From: Mrakia gelida
Lineage: Eukaryota > Basidiomycota > Tremellomycetes > Cystofilobasidiales > Mrakiaceae
Assembly (NCBI GenBank): GCA_024345305.1
Contig: BRON01000005.1
Location: 62,001 to 126,000, forward strand
Direction of reading: 5' to 3'
DNA length: 64,000 nt
The notes beneath the pieces are model-generated. The model searched no databases. It saw only the letters and a list, made by a program, of their open reading frames with translations, and was not told where the DNA came from. How positions within the stretch are numbered: position 1 is the first letter of the stretch; every line of letters starts with the position of its first letter. Positions 50,073 to 61,119 of this stretch are shown piece after piece. A program made the translations under genes and the position numbers.

Positions 50073-50265
50073 ATTTTTCGTTCTCTCTAGCTCGTAGAAG
50101 TCAATCGAGGACCTACATGCACTCGGGTTTGGTCTCCAACCAGTTCTTCTATCTCTCTACTGCTCGCGCTCGCTGTCTCCCTCCTCCCTCGCTCGTTCGT
50201 TCAGCGCAAGCTCGCATCAATCCAACCTCCATCGCCTCCACTAAACTAGAAGAGAACGAACGGAT

Positions 50266-52179
50266 CTACGCTCCAACATCAACTTCCATCGCTCCCTCTC
50301 CCTGAATCCCCACAGCAGGCACCGCTCCTCCCTGAACTCCCACCGTGTGAGCCTTTTTCGACTCGGCAACCACAAACTGCCTCACGTCCTCCTTCTTCCA
50401 CGCCGTCGTCCCTCGAGGGAACTTGTACGACAGATCCTTCGTTGGACGTTGGTTCTGGAGGCCGGCGAATACCGAAGGGGAAAAGGGTGGGGTGGAAGGG
50501 GGCAGAGGGGAGACGAAGGGTGGTCAGCGAGAGTCGCGATTAGTTCGACGCGTTCCGTGCGAAGAAAGGAAAGGTAAGGATGGGGTGGAAGGAAGGGAAG
50601 ACGACTCACGGGCATCTCAAAGTTCCTCAGCATCTCGGTGTTGTCCTTGGTGATGATGCAGACGTCGACGTTGGATCCGGATCCCAGATCGTTGAAGATA
50701 CCGGCGGAGATGGCCTCGGCGACCATCTTGATGGCTTCCTCTCGCTATAGGAAACGAACCAGGAGAAGGACGACCTGGTCAGCTTCGAGTTCGAGTGAAG
50801 GTGCGAGGAGCTGGGTCCTCGGTTCGCTGGAAGCGGCATGGCGGTCGCGTGAGAGCGAGGAAGGAAGAGAAGGAGCGAGGGAGGGAGTGGGCGATGGAGG
50901 GAAGACAGGACGACGGAACGAACCGAGAGCCCAGTCCTCCATTGCGACTCAAAGACGGCCATAGCAGCGAGGGAACCCGAACCCATGGTGACGTAGGGGA
51001 GCTTGTCGGTCGATCCGTGAGGCGCGACGGTGAAGAGTTGAGGTCCGGTGTGGTCGTATCCTCCGAGAACGAGAGCGGCTCCGATCTGACCTTGGTATCT
51101 GCGAAAGGAAACCACGATGGAAGACGAAAGAGTCAGTATCTGAGCCAGAATGAGGAGAAGGGTCGAACAAGGTGAAGAGAACGGCGGAAAGCGAAGGGAA
51201 GGGCGGGGTGTGGGCTGAAGCTCGTCGACGCTTCCCTCCTTCCCTTCCTCTCGTCCTTCATGCGCTGCACCTCCCCACCACCTCAACGTCGGAGCCACAG
51301 GACTAAAAGGAAGGATGGACTCACCGATACAGCATCTGCTTGAGCATAGTCATAGCTGTAACGACTCGAGGCTTCCTTCCAGTGGACATGGAGTGCAGCT
51401 CGATGTTCGAGGAGATGAGGGCGGTCGTGAACTCGGTATCGGCAGCGGTTCCAGCTCCACAGCATCGGATCTGAGGGGAGATGTAGTGGATCTTCTCGCA
51501 GTTCTTGTCTGTAAGATCGGCAAGAAGAAAGAAGGGTTGGGAGAAGAGGTAGAAAGCGAGTCAGTGAGCTGACGAAGGTGGAGGAGGAAGGAGGAGATCG
51601 GTGAGGTCGAGCGTTTCTCTATCGACTCGATGGATGAGGGACCGGCTCGAGCAAAACGAAAATGGGCAGAGGTATGCTTGATATCTCGAGCCGCTCTCCT
51701 GGAAGGCAGAGCCCGCTGAGCAGCATCGAAGGAAGGCCATCTCGCGAAGGAGAGCGTTGACCTTCCTCCTTCCTTCCCTCCATCTCTTCCCTGTCCCAAC
51801 CCTCCCCTCGCCTCCAAATCATCAGGTGAAGGCTAGAACGAGTACTCACCGGCAACGATAGGACCCTCCGTAGCCCTCGTATCTGCTCCAAGGACGATTC
51901 CTGCTGTTCCCGCCTCGATGTTTCCGAAGAGACATCCTACGATGGTCGTTCCCGTCGAGGTCGCTTTGGGAAGTTGAAGTCCTCGACCAGAAGCAGTCAG
52001 GTTGTGGTTTCGGAGAGTGTTGGAGAAGCTGAGAGAAGCAGAGTGGGAGAAGACAAGAAAAAAGCGAGAAAGAGTCAGCGAAGAGTCGAAGAGGGAGGAA
52101 GGGAATGGGGAGAGGTGTCGAGGTGGAAGGAGAGGGGGACGCACTCGAAGCCTGAGGAGGAAGCTTCAGAGGTAGCCAT
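50266..52179 (-). CDS. PUP1: 20S proteasome subunit beta2 (trypsin-like activity)
   Basis: This is a catalytic beta-ring subunit. ATG 52179 gives a propeptide of about 35 residues ([11 protein letters not shown]...LPKATSTG). Cleavage at Gly-Thr in STGTTIVGC exposes the catalytic Thr1. Other hallmarks are [14 protein letters not shown] (Asp17 and the S1 region), [26 protein letters not shown] with the catalytic Lys33 in [34 protein letters not shown] and [19 protein letters not shown]. The C-terminal arm that wraps beta3 is present, followed by a Gly/Val-rich extension ending MEVDVGA before TAG at 50266. No lesion is seen. The beta5 gene lies 1.8 kb away on the same strand, with APT1 in between on the other. 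Confidence 0.95.
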
Positions 52180-52497
52180 GTCGAGAGGGTTGATTCGAGA
52201 GGGGAGTGTAGAAAGAGGAGAGGGGAGGGTCGTCTGTGTTCTAGGGTGGGTGTGGAGGGCGTGTGATGGGTAAGGGAGAGAAGGAAGGGAGGTGAGGATG
52301 CGTCCACGTCTCTCGAATCGAGCTGGCTGCGTCGAGGTGTGCTTTTCGAGACGAGCTCGCCCTCCCCTTCCTTCCTTCTCTTCAAACCCTCACTCCTCCA
52401 AAACGGTAAACCTTACCCTCTCGCTTCAACAGTGCAAGATACAGAACTGACCTCTAACTCTCCGAATCTGCTTTCGTTCTTTCTCTTTCCCTACCAG

Positions 52498-53795
52498 ATG
52501 TCTGCTCCTTCTGCTCTTCAAACTCCCCCGGCTACCGTCGAGGTCGTCCCGGCCGATGGTCAGTCCTTCTCTCCCGTTTCTCTCTATCAATCCTTCCAAC
52601 TCACTCTGAAAAACCTTCACCTCCTTCTGCCTGCCAGTCGCCTACCTCAAGTCAAAGATGGGTCTTCACCGTTCGTTGCTCCTCTCCAAGCTCTCTCCTT
52701 CCCTTTCGAACGTTCGAGCTCGAAGCTCACCTTTGCTTGTTTCCTTCTCTCTCTCTCGTCCTCGTTTCAGCCAATTTCCCTATCCCTGGCATCACCTTCA
52801 TCGATTTCCTTCCCCTCCTCAGGGTCCCTGGAGACTTCGAGATGCTCATCACCCACTTCATGAACCACATCTACAACGTTACCCTCCCCGCCGCTGGTGT
52901 CGACAAGATCGATATCGTCGTTGGACTCGATGCTCGAGGTTTCCTTCTTGGGTGAGTAGTAGCACATCTTCCTCTTCTCTTCCCTTTTCGCGCACACCCT
53001 TTTTCTCTTCCCTACCTCCGCTCCGGTCCACGAGGAAGAGCTAACTTCTCCTCCCCTCCCCTCCCCTCCTCCTCCCTCTCCCCATCCTCGCAGTCCCCCC
53101 CTCGCCCAACGCCTCAACGCCGGGTTCGTCCCCGTTCGAAAATCCGGAAAGCTCCCTGGAGAGTGCCACAAGGTCACCTACACCCTCGAGTACGGAGAGG
53201 ACGCGTTCGAGATCCAGAAGGACTCCATCAAGGAGGGACAGACCGTTCTCATTGTGGACGACCTGATCGCGACCGGAGGATCCGCTTCCGCTGCTGGAAA
53301 GCTCGTCAAGATGGCTGGGGGAAACACTGTGGAGTACTTGTTTGTCGTTGGATGTGAGTTGCTGGTCGTGATTCTTGGGATGGGCTGAGGGGAGAGAGGG
53401 AAGAGAAGGGAAAGGAGGAGGGAAGAGGAGAGAGCTGACCTCGTTTGTGCTTCGCGTTCGTCTTGCTTTCTGCTTCGCGTCATACAGTGCCTTTCCTCAA
53501 CGTGCGTGCCCTTCTCTGTACCTTCTCTTCACCTTTCTTGCCACCCACTGATCAACCTCTCCCTCCCGTCTTCCCTGCCTTCCTCGCTCCCCATCCTCGA
53601 CTCCCTCTTCCTCCAACCTCTTCTTCCCTCACTCGTCTGCCTTCTCCACCACAACAGGGAGACAAGAAGCTCGACGCTCCCGCATACTGTGAGCATCTCC
53701 TTCCCTTTCATCCTTGGTTCACTCTCGTGGTTGCTGACTTCTCTTCCCTCTCGTTGTGCGCTCGTTTTCCAGGGGTCGTCGCCGGAGAGGATTAG
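52498..53795 (+). CDS. APT1: Adenine phosphoribosyltransferase
   Basis: The enzyme makes AMP and PPi from adenine and PRPP in purine salvage. ATG 52498 directly follows an acceptor (ttccctaccag), so the intron ends in the 5' UTR exactly at the start codon. The spliced product reads MSAPSALQTPPATVEVVPADVAYLKSK, PIPGITFIDFLPLLRVP (family ANFPxPGIxFxD), VVGLDARGFLLGPPLAQRL, GFVPVRKSGKLPGE, VTYTLEYGEDAFEIQKD and the PRPP motif VLIVDDLIATGGSA (DDLxATGGT, with the final Thr replaced by Ser). It ends in WVVAGED at TAG 53793, about 190 residues, the usual size. An upstream open frame from 52339 is read through the UTR intron and is not used. Confidence 0.94.
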
Positions 53796-53986
53796 ATCCT
53801 CGCTCGTTCCCGCTCTCTCTGTTTGGGTTCTTTGGTTTCGTTTTCGTGTTTAGACTTTCTCGTATAGAAGCAGCGCTTGGGATCTCTATGGTCGTGATCG
53901 TGCTGGTCTTGCCCGATGAGAAAGAGGAGACGAGAAAGAAGAAGTCAAACCCGGATTCCATCCCCTCTCCCCTCAACCAAACTACT

Positions 53987-56456
53987 CTAAAGCTCCATCG
54001 GCGCCTCCCCAGCGGCAGGAATCGCCTCAGCAGCCACTGCGGAAGCAGCAGCCGCTCGTCCAGCAGCGATCTTCTCCTTCTTCTCCTCCTGGTACTTGTA
54101 CCACAGGCCAGAGAGATCGTACTGCGAACGCGAAACGAAGACGGTCGTCAGCGGGAGAGTCGCGAGCGAGGACGAGAAAGAGGAGGAGAGCAAGGGAGGA
54201 GGTACTGACGTTATCAATGAACTCCCATCCGGCTTCTCGAACGTGGTAGAGGTTAACGGTGTTTCCCTGTTAACGGGGAGAGAGAAGGGAGGAAGAGTGA
54301 GGTCAGCTCTGCTCGACGCGTCGGCGAGAGAGCTCGGGCGAAGAGGAACCAGGGAGGTTGGAACGTACAGAGTAGGCATCTCGCTGTTTGGATCGAGAAG
54401 GGAAGGGGAAGAAGGAAGAGAGGCTCGCGGTCAGTCATGATTCTGGGCTCGAGAGCGTAGATTCGACGCGAACCAGTCGAGGAGAGGGCTGAACGTACGT
54501 GTCCAGCAGCAACGATCGACTTCCTTCCGAGCTCCTGAGCCTCCTCGTCCGACAGATCCCACTTATATCCCTGTGAGGCGAAGAACGACCGAGACGTGGT
54601 CAGTCTCGAGTCTCGAACACAGAACGAAAGTGAAGGAGAGGAAAACAGCGGCTGATCTCACCTGATCCAACACTCCGTACGCGAACGTCGATCCAGATCC
54701 TACCGAGAAGACGTCTCCCTTCAGCCTGGTACCATCCGAGTCGACGTAGTAGAGCGCAGGTCCCTGAGGTCGAGAAGCAAACGAATGAAGCGAGACGAGG
54801 TCAGTTTCGAATCGAACTCATCTCCTGCGTCCCGTCCCAGCTCGAGAAGCAAAACCACCGACTCACAGTCTTGTCCCATCCACAGATCATCGTTCCCATA
54901 CTCAGACCCATACCCTTGTACGAGTAGACGAGGTTGGAGAGGTATTTCGAGGCAGCAGCGACGGAGATTCGCTCCTTCTCTCGAAGCTCGTGCAGACGAC
55001 ACTGCATTCCGAGGTAGGTCTCCCTGTAGAGGTCAAAACATGTGGAATGATCAGTAATCAAGGAGGTCGAGAGTCTCAGACGCGTGAAAGGAAAGGACGA
55101 ACCAGTACTGGCAATCGGCTGAGGAGGACGACGGGAGGAAGAGTCAGCGAACGAACGACTCGAAGCTGCTAGAGTCCGAGGGGAAAGGACCAAAGACTCA
55201 CCAGCTCCTCCGGCCATGGTCCCCAGCAGGAACTTGTTGATCTCGATGACCTTCTTGACGGTTCCGGAAGCTGAAACGAGCGAAGGGGAAGGGAGGAAGG
55301 GAAGGAGAGGTCAGCTTGAGCTCGAGTGGTTACCGATGCGAATGTGAGAGTTGGAAGGAGGAGCTCCCGCTCTCTTCGTCTTGGACTGGATAAATTGGTA
55401 CAGAAACGTGTCCCCGGCGACATAGCTGCAGGGAAGCTCTCGTTGCAGTTGAAGAGGGAGGTAGACGTCGAGATGGGAAGGAAGGGACGCGGCCTCCACC
55501 TGGCGAGCGATGAGAGCTGGCAACCTTCAAGTTGGAAGGTCCCTCGGCCCTCAAAGTAGTCGAGAGAAGAAGGCTCTACCATCGCGCTGCTCCTCACTCC
55601 CCGAATGACGAAGGCCCTCGCTACTGGTGCGAGCTCGATCGAAGGGAGAAGGTGAGGTCGACCTCGTCCTTCCTTCCTCCTTCCTCCCCTCTCTTCCCCA
55701 TCTCCCACTCGATATGCCTTCGACCTTCGGCGTAAACTCACCGATGTAAGATCCAGCAGTGGCCCTCGAGTCTACAGCGACGATGATACCTCCCTTGAAC
55801 CTGAAAGCGAGCGTTGTGGTTCCGTGGTTGATCTTGATCTTGCAGTTGGGATCAGAGTGGTCGTCGGTGTGCAGGCGGAGGAAGGAGGTGGGCTGGAGAG
55901 GCAGAAAGCGACAAGGAGGAGAGTCAGCATTCGCAGGACATGAGGAACAGAAGGAGTGTGTCGTGAGAGAGCGAGGAGAATGGAGGCGAGGGAAGGGAAG
56001 ATGGAAGGGAGATGACCTCCACCGAACGAGCTGACGGACGCTCCTTCCCTTCCCCCTCTCGCCCGTCCAAGACGTCTGACTTCCTTCCTGAAGTAGCGAA
56101 CATCATCTCTGAGCTGTCTCCTAAGCTTCACGAGAGAGAACTGTCGATCTCGTCAAGCTATCTTGACGGAAAGGGACGAGGAGCAACTCGAAGCGTCCCT
56201 CCTTCCAGCATCTCCCTTCCTTCCATCGTCTCGACCTCGCACCCTTCCATCCAGCTACACACCCGCTTCAAGCAACGTCCTGCCTACACCAATCTCCTCT
56301 CCTTCACGACCTGATGAAGCTCGTACTCACGTCTGGGACTGCTGGAACTCCGAACCTGACTCCCGACGCTCCTTCCACGTTCCCGTAGAGGGAATCCTCC
56401 TCCTCCGCAGATCCAAAGTGAGAAGAAGGCGAGAACTGAGACAGAAGAGTGTTCAT
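53987..56456 (-). CDS. PRE2: 20S proteasome subunit beta5 (chymotrypsin-like activity)
   Basis: This catalytic subunit is made with a propeptide. ATG 56456 ([15 protein letters not shown]) gives about 68 residues, then [15 protein letters not shown], so Thr1 follows Gly. Further marks are [12 protein letters not shown] (Asp17), [20 protein letters not shown] (Lys33), [55 protein letters not shown] and [14 protein letters not shown]. The C terminus carries an Ala/Glu-rich extension ending GEAPMEL before stop at 53987. The intron at 55271-55742 is 472 nt, several times longer than any other intron in the gene. Upstream of the ATG a 3' acceptor-like tract (cccctcaag) lies in the 5' UTR. Confidence 0.94.
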
Positions 56457-56811
56457 AGGCGTATGCGAGTCTTGAGGGGTGAGCGAGAGGGGGTAGGGGG
56501 GATGGGGAGGGGTGGGAGGGGAGGAGGGGAGAGGGGAGGAGGGGAAGATGAAGTTGGGAGGTGAGGTTGAAGCTCAGCGTCGTCGACTCGATCTCCTTTG
56601 GCTTTTTCCGGAGTCAAATCCTGATTTTCGAGGCCGAGTCCCATACTTTGAAGGCTTTTGATAACCCAGGAATCCTCTTTGTCTTGGTCCATTTGAAAAT
56701 AGAGGGGAAAAGAGGGCTCTTCTTGCCATCTTCCCTCTTCTCGCGAGTTGACCTCGAACATCGATCCGCTCCTTCCTCCCTCCTCCTCTTTCCCTTCTCC
56801 CTCGCATCCCC
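56457..56811. promoter_or_regulatory. Divergent region between proteasome beta5 and the MYND-finger gene
   Basis: About 355 nt between two start codons. On the minus strand an open frame starting near 56692 (MDQDKEDSWVIKSLQSMG) ends about where PRE2 starts, in another frame. It would be an upstream ORF if the PRE2 transcript begins before it. No standard promoter element is obvious. Confidence 0.35.
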
Positions 56812-58069
56812 ATGTCCACCCCAAACCCTATCGAGCTAGCAAATATCTTCGGGCTATCTCCCGGACTTGATGGCGAAGCCGCGAAGATCCTCGTCAAAGA
56901 AGAGAGCCAGAGAGCAGACAAGATCGTCAGTCCACATCCACCTCTCCCTCTTTTGCCTGCGATTGATCTAGCTTTCATTGACTGGATCGCTTTCTTCCCA
57001 CAGCTCACTCCGTTCAACGACCTCCCTTCTGATTCTCAGACACCCTTCTGGGTCAGTTCCGAGAGACCCGAGGAATTGAAGAGCGAGGCTGACACAAAAT
57101 GTTGTGGGTTTTTGGTCCTTAGGCCGAGCTTGCTGCTACGTATCTTCCTTCCCTGCTTCGAACCTACTTCAACAACACGTTCACTGCCTTCGACCCGACT
57201 TACCATCTTTCGTGGGGAATGCTGCAGACCGCTCTCCACCAGGCGATCCTTCACGGGGACATTCTCTTCTTCGCTCGATTCGCTCAGCAGCATCCGGACG
57301 AGTGTCTCTGGTTCCATAACGTTCTCAGGAGGAGGCTCTGCGAGATGGCTGACGTTAAGGTGATTATCCTTCCCCTTGGTTTCCCCACTGGAAAAAATCT
57401 GAACCGACTTTCGACCTTCCTCGTCCAGCTTTCGGCCCTACAAGCCAACGAGATCCTTCTTCAAACCTTCACCTCCACCATGGATATCCTGGCTTGCCTC
57501 GCTCACTTCTCATACCGAGCTCTTCCTCTATCGCTCTTACCTCTAGCCCTCAGACCTCAGGAAAAGGAGAAGCTTCGACGTCTACACGCTCGAGTCGACG
57601 CGGTCAAGAGCAAAGTCCTCGTGTCTCTGATCGTGGAGAACGCCGCAGTGGCCTTGGTCCTTTTGGACGCCTTCATACGACTGAACTCGCTGCAGCTCTG
57701 GAAGACAGTCAGCGAAAAAGGACAGAGTAGGACTTCGAAAAGGCTGAGCGAGACGTGCGAGGCAACTCAAGTCGTGTCGTCGCCCTATCCCTCTCCTTGC
57801 GTCTCGCTCCCTGAAGGCGAAGAGATGATGGTCTGCGGTCGAGTGAGTCGCCTTTGAGTCAACATCGCGTCTAAATCCCACTCACTGACTCGTTTTCTCG
57901 CTTTCCTCCAGTGTATGGCCGTTCGATACTGCTCGACGGGTTCGTCGACTCGTCGCGTCCCTCGTCCGCCTTTCCTCGGCTGACTCCTCTTCTTCCTTCT
58001 TTCTCCCCAGCACATCAAAAGTTTCACTGGAAGACACACAAGATGTGCTGCTTCAAGCCGAACTGGTGA
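56812..58069 (+). CDS. Protein with a C-terminal MYND-type zinc finger
   Basis: ATG 56812 (MSTPNPIELANIFGLSPGLD) starts a gene of about seven exons. The body is helical: TYLPSLLRTYFNNTFTAFDP, MLQTALHQAILHGDILFFAR, LQTFTSTMDILACLAHFSYR and KVLVSLIVENAAVALVLLDA. The last two exons read EEMMVCGR, CMAVRYCST and AHQKFHWKTHKMCCFKPNW before TGA 58067. This is the second half of a MYND finger: CxxC, YCxxxHQ.xHWxxHK..C, with His where the more common form has Cys (YCSxxCQ), a substitution I believe is frequent in fungal MYND proteins. The first Cys pair is not in the usual C-x2-C spacing in my splice model (CEATQ...SPC), so one upstream junction may be wrong. Function unknown; MYND fingers mediate protein contacts. 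Confidence 0.68.
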
Positions 58070-59036
58070 ACGAGGCGGGGAAGAGCAGGAGGCGAGGCAG
58101 AGTTGGTTCGTCGCGTCGTCGACGGTTGGAGTTTTTGGTCGTGAGTCCCTTCCCTTCCTTCCTCCCGTCTCGCACGACTTCGGGGCCGAGCTGTCTCAAT
58201 TTATGACGTGCTGAACATTCCTTTATCCTCCTCTTCAAACGTTGTTGGTTGAGATCGTCGACGTCGAAACGCGTCCGTCTTTTATTCGCCTTCGCTGTTC
58301 GCGCGACTTTCCAGCCTCTCGCCTCACCACTCGCGCTCACGTCTACTCTTTCTTTTTCCCCGCAGATTTGTGGGAGATAGGTCGACGTCGCTGCAGTGGG
58401 GGCGAGCAGGGGGGATTCGAGGGAAGACGCGTCTTCGCGGTAGGGTTCGAGCTCGTTTGTATGGATGGCCTCTTGGTCCTCCCTTCCTCGTCTCTCGACT
58501 TCAGCAAGACTGTCTTCCTCTCGACTTCGTTCTCTCGCCAAAGCGGGGTTTGTCTTCTTCTCCCTCAGCGACGTCTCCGTACGAGGGAGCGAAGACGAAG
58601 AGACGAGCGCTGGTCGTTTCAACGAAGGTGAGTCGTCGCCCGTCTCCTCTTGCCAACGCGTCCAAATTGATCTCGCTCGCTAACGCGTCCCACGGTTCCC
58701 TCTCCCTCTTCTTCCCCTCATCCAGAGTAGCAGACATCGGCCGAAAACCTCGTTTCGCGCGAAAAGACAACCTCGGGACGAACCTCGGGGTCGACGGACC
58801 TGACCGGTTTTTCATCAGTTTAGATTAGGTTTTTTCATCTTTCCCAGCCTCCCACCAACGCCCACACCCCCCTTCTTTCCACCATACCTTCCCCTCGTCA
58901 ACTCTTCTTCTCTCTCTTCACCCTCCTTCTCTCCCTCGCCCTCACGTTCACCATTCGACCGTCAGCTCTCCTCCTCCCGCGGTCCTTCGCAGCTCCTCTC
59001 GTCGTCCCATCTCGCCTCCTCTTCTCCTCCTCCAGC
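58070..59036. other. Intergenic region with splice-like signals
   Basis: Almost 1 kb between the MYND gene and the oxidoreductase, both plus strand. Donor-like gtgagt occurs near 58140 and 58629, and acceptor-like tracts near 58366 and 58728, so the MYND transcript may continue with spliced 3' UTR exons, or a separate non-coding or unrecognised transcript lies here. A 189-codon minus-strand frame (58053-58622) is Arg/Glu-rich with no recognisable similarity. The promoter of the next gene must be in the CT-rich part from 58840. Confidence 0.35.
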
Positions 59037-60852
59037 ATGGCCACCCCTACTCCCCTGAAGAACATCGTCGTCGTCGGAGGCAGCTATGTCGGATTGGCTG
59101 TCGTCGATGCGTTGAAGGAGGCGCTCGAACCGCTGGAGGGAAAGGAGAGGACTCATCGAGTCGTTGTCGTTGAAAAGAACTCGCACTTTGGGCATTTGTT
59201 CGCTGTGAGTCACGCACACTTCTCGCACTCGTCCTCCGTGTATTTGGTCTGTGGGAGGAAGGAGAGCGAGAGAAGGCGAGGGAGAGAGGGCGAAAAGAAA
59301 AAACGAACGAACGAAGCGCGCGAGCTCACCATCTTCCCCTCCCTTCCCTTTCCTCTCTCCCTCGCAACAGTACCCTCGCTTCGCCATCTCCCCCGGCTCA
59401 GAGCACAAAGCCTTCATCCCTTTCACCTCCCACCTCTTCCCGCCTCCTCACCTCATCATCCAAGCTTCAGCGCTCTCCATCGCCAACTCTGCCGAGGGAC
59501 ACGTCCTTCGTCTCGACCGAGCTGTCTCCCTCGACGACGGAGCTTCGAAGACGGACAAGATCCCTTTCGACGCGCTCGTTCTCGCGACGGGAACGAGATT
59601 GCAGCCTCCTGGAACTATGCCTGGCACGGAAAAGAGGGAGGGAATCGCGTTCTTCCAGAAACATCAAAAGGAGGTCGAGAATGCTCGGAGGATCGTGTTG
59701 TTGGGAGGAGGAGCGGTGGGTGTTCGTGAGTCCGCTCGTTTCAGTTCTTCCTTCTCTCGCCCACCTCGGAGCTGAGCTGACCCTCGTTCGCGTTTATAGA
59801 AATGGCAACCGATATCAAAACCCTCTACCCTTCTAAATCCGTCGTCCTCGTCCACTCTCGACCCAACCTGATGCCTCGTTTCCACACCAAGCTCTCAGAC
59901 ATCTGTCTCGAGAAGTTCGCAGAATTCGGGATAGAGACTGAGCTGGGGAGTCGAGCTAAGATCCCTGAGGGTGGCTTCGAGGGTGTGAAGGAGGTGGAGT
60001 TGGAGAACGGGAAGGTTGTGAAGGGGGATTTTATCGTGAGTCCATGTCGCGACGCGTCGTCTCTTTCGTGCCTCCTTTCTGGCTTCTCACATTCTTTCAC
60101 GCCCCTCGTTAATCCAATAACCGACCAAAATACTTTGTTCTTCGATTTCCTACGCCCCTCAGATCCTCTCCACAGGCCAAACCCCTCACTCAGCCTACCT
60201 CCGCTCTTTCGCTCCCTCCGCCGTCCTCCCTTCAGGCTTCATCAAAACCAAACCCACCCTCCAAATCGACGCTTCCGAGCCTGGAACCGAGTCCATCTTT
60301 GCCGTGGGAGATATCGCTGATACTGGTAAGCAGGCCTCTACCATCCTCCTCTCTCAAAACAACTCGTCGCGTCTTCGGTCGTTCGCCAACCCTCTTCCCG
60401 CTTCGTTTTCGTCTCTTCAGGTGCTCCCAAAGCCGCCCGACCAGGAGGAGCTCAAGCCAAGCTCGTCGCGTCCAACATCCTCAAGCGACTCACCTCGTCG
60501 ACTGAGCCACTTGAGGTTCGTTCCCACTCTCTCCCTCTCTCCGTCCCTTTCTCGACGCGTCCCAAACTCACGCTCCCTTTTCCCCCTCCCTCTCCCCTCC
60601 TCCCCCCTTCTTACCCACCCACCCTACCCCTCCTTACAGACTTACTCCTTCGACCCCGCCGCCATCCACATGACCTTCGGGTTCGTCCCTTCTATCATCT
60701 TCCGCAACCCCCCTTCCTCGGACCCGTCCAACATCGCGGGCTCGTTCTTGGGAGAGCCGACGTTCTTCTGGAAGGACGACGGGAAGGAGGATATGGGGGT
60801 TGAGGGGGTTTGGGGGAGGAGGGCTCCGGGTGTGATGGATTATAGGCTCTAG
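59037..60852 (+). CDS. AIF/FSP1 (AIFM2)-like FAD-dependent oxidoreductase
   Basis: This is a predicted NAD(P)H:quinone-type oxidoreductase of the AIF/NDH-2 fold. ATG 59037 (MATPTPLKNIVVVGGSYVGL) provides the FAD-binding Rossmann motif (VVGGSYVG). The core continues VVVEKNSHFGHLFAYPRFAI, DALVLATGT (the ATG motif after the first dinucleotide domain) and the NAD(P)H Rossmann motif RIVLLGGGAVGVQMATDIKT. Then come SVVLVHSRPNLMPRFHTKLS, FIILSTGQTPHSAYLRSFAP and ESIFAVGDIADTGAPKAARP, the FAD-contacting GD motif. Seven exons, end MDYRL at TAG 60850, about 420 residues, normal for the family. The fungal relatives are cytosolic or lipid-droplet/mitochondrial. No N-terminal targeting peptide is obvious. 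The function is by family only. Confidence 0.85.
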
Positions 60853-61119
60853 GGGTGGGTGGTGGGAGGGAGACGCGTTCATCGTATAAAAAAAGTCGAG
60901 CGAGTTCGAGAGAGCAGCGAGAGCGAGAGAGAGTAGAGGGAGGGAGGCACTAAGAGGAAGGAGTTATAGAGATTCGTGAAAGGTCGTTAAAGGTGAAGCA
61001 AGAAAGCGAAAAGGAAAGAAAGAAGCCACCCAAAAAACGAACGAAGCGAAAAAGAACGCGCGAGACCAGACCACCCATGGAGCCTTCTAAGAGCAAACGA
61101 CAAAACGAGCCGAGTCGGT

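Noticed and set aside
58053..58622. 189-codon minus-strand frame
   Set aside because: No recognisable domain, charged low-complexity composition and no splice or promoter context; kept only as a comment on the gap.
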